Positions 14,541-18,031 of a stretch of 18,031 nt of DNA are shown in pieces. The stretch lies in NCBI GenBank assembly GCA_016781775.1, contig JADDPR010000519.1, positions 4,412 to 22,442 of the forward strand, written 5' to 3'. This stretch comes from Rubrobacter sp. GTDB lineage: Bacteria > Actinomycetota > Rubrobacteria > Rubrobacterales > Rubrobacteraceae. Every line of letters starts with the position of its first letter. Within the stretch, counting starts at the first letter, position 1. Under the pieces are notes generated by a model. The model worked only from the letters and a program-made list of their open reading frames with translations, was not told the DNA's origin and ran no database searches. The translations under genes and the position numbers were made by a program.

Positions 14541-15449
14541 GTGAGGGTCTTGATCTCCGGTGGAGGGGGCAACCTCGGGCGGGTCCTCGCCCCGGCCTTG
14601 AAGGAGGCCGGGCACGAACCCGTCCTCATGGACAATCGAGCCCTGGAGACCCCGTACGAGACGGTGCGGGGGGACGCGAGGGAGAAGGCGGAGGTCTCGG
14701 GGGCGATCCGGGGGGCCGACGTCGTCGTGCACGCCGCGGCGCTGCACGGTATCCACCTCGAGAAGTACGCCTCCGACGACTTCTGGGACCTGAACGTGTC
14801 GGGGACCCGCAACGTCTACGAGGCGGCCGTGGAACGCGGGGTCGAAAAGGTCCTGTTGTGCAGCACGATGGGAGTCTACGGCGGGGACCTCGGGGGGGAC
14901 CCGCCGGTCGTCACCGAGGACCTGCCCCTCGTGCCGTCGGACGTCTACGGCCTGAGCAAGACGCTGTGCGAGGAGATGGCGGCGTTCTACGCCCGACGGC
15001 ACGGCATAAGGACGGTGGCGTACCGGCTGGGGATGTTCGTCCCGGAGAGCTTCGTGCCGTATGGGTTCCGCCTGCTCAAGGGCGGCGTGGACGACCGTGA
15101 CGTGGCGCAGGCGTTCCTGCTCGGGCTCGAGAATACGAGCATAACCTTCGACGCCTTCAACGTCATGGCCGCGGTGCCGTTCTCGGTCGAGGAGTTTGGC
15201 CGTTTCGGCCGGGAGCCCGAGTCGTTTCTGGAGGAGCGTTTCCCGGGGCTGTCCGGTCTGGTCGAGGGGCAGGGGGCGGATTTCGGGGAGCTGGCGCGGA
15301 TGTGGGGGTTCACCTACTGGTCCGTCGAGAAGGCCGCCCACGCGCTCGGCTACGCGCCCCGGTACAACTTCCCCGAGTTTTTCGAGGCCCTCCGGAGGGG
15401 CGATCGGTCGCACTACCCTTACGCGGATCTGCCGTGGTGGGGCGCCTAG
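14541..15449 (+). CDS. NAD-dependent epimerase/dehydratase (extended SDR)
   Basis: A 302-residue extended short-chain dehydrogenase/reductase of the kind acting on nucleotide-sugars or sugar acids. It shows the Rossmann motif SGGGGNLG (Gly7, Gly10, Gly13), an acidic residue after strand 2 (Asp31) that favours NAD, HAAALHG, the catalytic Ser108-Thr109 region and Tyr136-x-x-x-Lys140 in VYGLSK. GTG 14541 is chosen because the fold begins at once (VRVLISGG) and GGGAG lies 8 nt upstream. ATG 14505 would add 12 residues but has no spaced ribosome binding site. It starts one base after the stop of the 46-codon remnant, so translation may be coupled. The C-terminal half (VEKAAHALGYAPRYNFPEFF) is as in family members. 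Substrate unknown; the glycan-cluster context suggests sugar interconversion. Confidence 0.88.
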   Translation: MRVLISGGGGNLGRVLAPALKEAGHEPVLMDNRALETPYETVRGDAREKAEVSGAIRGADVVVHAAALHGIHLEKYASDDFWDLNVSGTRNVYEAAVERGVEKVLLCSTMGVYGGDLGGDPPVVTEDLPLVPSDVYGLSKTLCEEMAAFYARRHGIRTVAYRLGMFVPESFVPYGFRLLKGGVDDRDVAQAFLLGLENTSITFDAFNVMAAVPFSVEEFGRFGREPESFLEERFPGLSGLVEGQGADFGELARMWGFTYWSVEKAAHALGYAPRYNFPEFFEALRRGDRSHYPYADLPWWGA

Positions 15450-15498
15450 GAGGTCGGGGATCCGTGAACCTCCGCGTTCCGAACCCGAATACTTCTCT

Positions 15499-15979
15499 GT
15501 GAACAAAAGGCCCGAAAGAAAGGCCCTCCCCCTGAACACTCTACCGTGCCCCGAGTATCTCCGTCCCCAACTCCGCCGCCCCGACTGGACCAACCTCAAC
15601 GGCGAGTGGGCCTTTGCTTTCGACGACGAGGACGTGGGCCTCACGCGGTCCTGGCAGGGCGTCTCGGCCGAGGATCTGGCCTCCGGTGGCTCGCCGTTCG
15701 ACAGGGTCATCACCGTGCCGTTCTGCCACCAGTCCAGGCTCTCCGGCATCGGCGACACGGGGGGTTCACGACGTGATCTGGTACGCCCGCCCCTTCGAGC
15801 ATGCCCTGGCCGACGACGAGGAACCCCTGCTCCTGGGCTTCGGGACCGTGGACTACCAGGCCAGAGACCTCTACGACCGGCGGCCCAAGTCCGACCTCAT
15901 CCGCATAAGGGCGATCACCGCCGCAAAGAGGCGAGCGGGGCAGCCCCTACGTGAGGGCTCCGAGCCCTACGAGTCGTGA
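15499..15979 (+). pseudogene. Glycoside hydrolase family 2 remnant (frameshift plus large internal deletion)
   Basis: The start reads like the sugar-binding domain of a GH2 beta-galactosidase-like enzyme: LRPQLRRPDWTNLNGEWAFA, then FDRVITVPF and LSGIGDTG. At a run of six G (15759-15764) the frame shifts by +1; the other frame continues VHDVIWYARPFEHALADDEE and LLLGFGTVDYQA, as in GH2. Immediately after that come LYDRRPKSDLIRIRA and a TGA at 15977-15979, which resemble the C-terminal end of GH2 proteins (RRPK). The whole catalytic barrel, several hundred residues, is missing, so the enzyme cannot work. GTG 15499 overlaps the TGA of a 12-codon ORF starting at GTG 15464 (GTGA), itself after an AGGAGG at 15448-15453, so the true start is uncertain. 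Confidence 0.8.
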
Positions 15980-16030
15980 CCCCGCCCTGAAACACCTTCG
16001 GGACGTGCGAAAGGCAAGGAGGCCATCTGC

Positions 16031-17539
16031 GTGAGCGAGCGGACCTACACCAACCCTATCCACGACGGTTACCTTGGGGACCCGTTCGTGCTCGAGCACA
16101 ACGGAGAGTACTACGCTTACGGGACCGTCCCGTTCGGCGACCTTACGATCCCGGTGCTGCACTCCCGGGACCTGACGGGTTGGCGTCCCCTGGGCGACGC
16201 CCTCGCCCTCGACGACGCCTTCGAGACCCTCTGGGCGCCCGAGGTGGCCTACGACAATGGCGTGTTCTACATGTACTACTCTGCGGGTGGGGCCGAGGGG
16301 CAGGGCCACCGGCTGCGCGTGGCAACCGCCCCCCACCCCGCGGGCCCGTTCGAGGACTCCGGCGAGATCCTTACCCCCGACGACCCGTTCACGATCGACG
16401 CCCACCCGTTCCGCGACGGGCGCGACGGGGAGTGGTATCTCTACTACTGCCGCGACTTCCTCGATCCCGACGGGGAAGACCGCGTCGGCACGGGGATAGT
16501 GGTGGACCGGCTGGTGGGCATGACACGTCTCGCGGGGGAGCGACGCATGGTCGTGCGGCCGCGCGCGGAGTGGCAGATTTTCGAGCGTCAACGGCACTGG
16601 TACGGGCGCGTGTGGGACTGGTACACCGTGGAAGGGCCCTTCGTCCGCGAGCACGACGGCCGTTACTACTGCTTCTACAGCGGCGGCGCCTGGAAAGAGC
16701 CTGGCTACGGCGTCGGGTACGTGGTGGCAGATGATCCGATGGGACCGTTCGCCCCCGAGCCGGGCACCGAAGGGCCGGAGTTACTGCGCACGCGCCCCGG
16801 GCGCGTGACCGGACCGGGTCACGCCTCCGTCGTACGCGCCCCCGACAACGCGAGCGAGTACCTCGTCTACCACGCCTGGGACCCCGAGCACACGGCCCGC
16901 CTCATGCGCATGGACCGGCTCGACTGGAGCGAGGGCAAGCCGTCCTCCCCCGGCCCGACCCTGAGCCCGCAACCCGCGCCGCCGCTGCCGCTCTTCCGCG
17001 ACTGGTTCGACGGGCCAAACGGCGCGACGCCGGACCCCACTGCGTGGCGGACCAACGGGGGAGAGTGGCAGCAGCGGGACGGGGAACTTATCCAGCGCGA
17101 TACCGGGGCGCGGCCGGCGACCGCGCTGCTCGCCGGCGTTCCGCCCCGTGAGGAGTACCTGTTCGAGGCGAACGTGCGGCTTGTGGCGACCGGGCGCGAG
17201 CGTGGACTCTACGGCGTCTGCCTGGACCACGGCCCGGGAGAACTCACCGTACTGGCGCTCGCAACGGACGGAGCCGCCCTGATGTACGACCGGCGGGCAG
17301 GCGCGGGCGAGGACGAGCGGGCCTTCGGCCTCGAAACCCTCGCCCCGCGCTTCGAAAGCGGCACCTACCACCGGCTGCTGGTGCGCGTACTGCGTGGACA
17401 GGCGGAGGTGCAGGTGGACGGGGTGCGCGTGGCAGCGGCGCTCGCGGTACCGTCGGCCAACGCCGGTAGCTCGGTGGGACTCTTCACCTGGGGCGCCTCC
17501 GCAGCGTTCGATGGGGTCAACCTGGCACACCCGGCATGA
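16031..17539 (+). CDS. Glycoside hydrolase family 43 enzyme with C-terminal lectin-like domain
   Basis: A 502-residue two-domain protein. Residues ~1-310 form a five-bladed GH43 propeller. The base Asp17 is in GYLGDPFV, WAPEV lies at 68-72, the pKa-modulating Asp123 is in FTIDAHPF and the acid Glu201 is in YTVEGPFV. GH43 enzymes invert configuration and usually remove arabinose or xylose from plant polysaccharide side chains. Residues ~325-502 (LFRDWFDGPNG to FDGVNLAHPA) look like a concanavalin/LamG-type beta-sandwich (DUF1080-like), which may shape the active site or bind sugar. No signal peptide, so intracellular. GTG 16031 has AAGGAGG 8 nt upstream. It follows the GH2 remnant by 51 nt. 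The exact linkage cut cannot be deduced. Confidence 0.9.
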   Translation: MSERTYTNPIHDGYLGDPFVLEHNGEYYAYGTVPFGDLTIPVLHSRDLTGWRPLGDALALDDAFETLWAPEVAYDNGVFYMYYSAGGAEGQGHRLRVATAPHPAGPFEDSGEILTPDDPFTIDAHPFRDGRDGEWYLYYCRDFLDPDGEDRVGTGIVVDRLVGMTRLAGERRMVVRPRAEWQIFERQRHWYGRVWDWYTVEGPFVREHDGRYYCFYSGGAWKEPGYGVGYVVADDPMGPFAPEPGTEGPELLRTRPGRVTGPGHASVVRAPDNASEYLVYHAWDPEHTARLMRMDRLDWSEGKPSSPGPTLSPQPAPPLPLFRDWFDGPNGATPDPTAWRTNGGEWQQRDGELIQRDTGARPATALLAGVPPREEYLFEANVRLVATGRERGLYGVCLDHGPGELTVLALATDGAALMYDRRAGAGEDERAFGLETLAPRFESGTYHRLLVRVLRGQAEVQVDGVRVAAALAVPSANAGSSVGLFTWGASAAFDGVNLAHPA

Positions 17540-17583
17540 GACCGTCCGGCGTGGAGCAGACGGAGGAAGAGGCCAGGATCAGT

Positions 17584-17602
17584 CCCCGGAGAATGTTCGG
17601 GG
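17584..17602. terminator. Hairpin between the GH43 gene and the DeoR remnant
   Basis: CCCCGGA (17584-17590) pairs with TTCGGGG (17596-17602), 7 bp including one G-T pair, around a GAATG loop, 44 nt after the GH43 stop. It lies between convergent genes. No T-run follows on either side, so it is only terminator-like. Confidence 0.4.
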
Positions 17603-17641
17603 CGAACGCGGGCGAACGACCATGCCGTGTCAGGCTGGGTC

Positions 17642-18031
17642 CTAGCGGGCGGCGGTGGCCACTCGCATCCCGGCCAGCTCAATCTCCCGGAGAGCGTCTC
17701 GCGGGGCGCCCCCTCATCCGTGATAAGACTTCAACCTTCGGGAGCGGCACTATCTGCGCCAGGGCCGCCACGCCCAGCTTGGTATGGTCGGCAACCACGA
17801 AAAGCCGTCGGGCCGCCTCCACGAGCACCGATTCGTCTCGGCGCCTCCGCCGTGTTAGGCGTGGTGAGGCCCGCGTCTGGGTGTGAACCGTGTACCCCCA
17901 GAAACCGGATGTCCGCGTTGAGTGCGCAGGGTCCTGTCGGTGTGGGGACCGACGAGGGCGTCCGGAAACTCCGGCGGAGAGCACGATCTTCACCCATTCG
18001 CTGCAAGGTGAGCGCGATGGATGGTCGTCGA
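17642..18031 (-). pseudogene. DeoR-family sugar regulator, multiply frameshifted, cut by the window edge
   Basis: On the minus strand, pieces of the DeoR C-terminal effector domain appear in order but in changing frames. From the right end they are SIALTLQRMGE, KIVLSAG, EFPDALVGPHTDRTLRT (~17925-17975), LNADIRFLGVHGSHPDAGLT and TPNTAEA (~17850-17925), VLVEAARRLFVVADHTKLG and VALAQIVPL-like sequence (~17726-17840), ITDEGAPRETL (17692-17724), and REIELAGMRVATAAR with stop CTA/TAG at 17642-17644. DeoR regulators bind sugar phosphates through this domain. At least five frame changes in 390 bp mean it is not functional. The N-terminal helix-turn-helix would lie beyond the window. It probably once controlled the neighbouring glycan genes. 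Confidence 0.75.

Overview
The window is a chromosomal segment from a high-GC Gram-positive-like bacterium, most likely an actinobacterium of the Rubrobacter type. This rests on uniformly high GC at third codon positions, frequent GTG starts with AGGAGG-type ribosome binding sites, a mycobacterial-type GabD2 aldehyde dehydrogenase, and a short primary-like sigma factor without region 1.1. The lineage is an inference from protein style; I could not run a search. I see no rRNA, tRNA, CRISPR array, insertion sequence or phage gene.

Region A (1-3.6 kb): the tail of an upstream gene and a terminator-like hairpin, then a succinate-semialdehyde dehydrogenase (gabD2, +). It converges with, and overlaps by 8 bp, a 12-TM transporter-like membrane protein (-). 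The ~490-bp divergent region between the transporter and the sigma-factor gene is rich in regulation. It has a CRP-like inverted repeat, two further inverted repeats, a textbook SigB-type promoter (GTTTAA-13-GGGTAA), a near-consensus housekeeping promoter (TTGACA-16-TATACT) and a 34-codon ORF that the second promoter splits.

Region B (3.6-8.1 kb): an RpoD/SigA-family sigma factor (+) ends at a strong hairpin. Convergent to it is a compact four-gene minus-strand operon: acyl-CoA ligase, PhzF-family isomerase, an ECHDC3-like crotonase lacking both catalytic glutamates, and a variant ClpS adaptor. One TATACT promoter at about 8150 can serve the whole set.

Region C (8.2-18 kb): a glycan-catabolism island on the plus strand. 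It has a GH38 alpha-mannosidase, an aldo/keto reductase (frameshifted), a GH1 beta-glucosidase, an NAD-dependent epimerase, a GH2 remnant and a GH43 enzyme with a lectin-like C-terminal domain. No product has a signal peptide, so the enzymes probably act inside the cell on imported oligosaccharides; no transporter is present in the window. The island ends in a DeoR-type regulator (-) broken by several frameshifts.

The most interesting pattern is in region C. Two short ORFs sit directly before GH1 and before the epimerase. They begin like aldo/keto reductases, and one ends like a Gfo/Idh oxidoreductase. The GH2 gene is collapsed to its two ends. Together with the two frameshifted genes this suggests a carbohydrate locus shrinking by internal deletions that keep the ribosome binding sites and the junctions to the next gene. 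I did not find a clearly new defence or mobile system.
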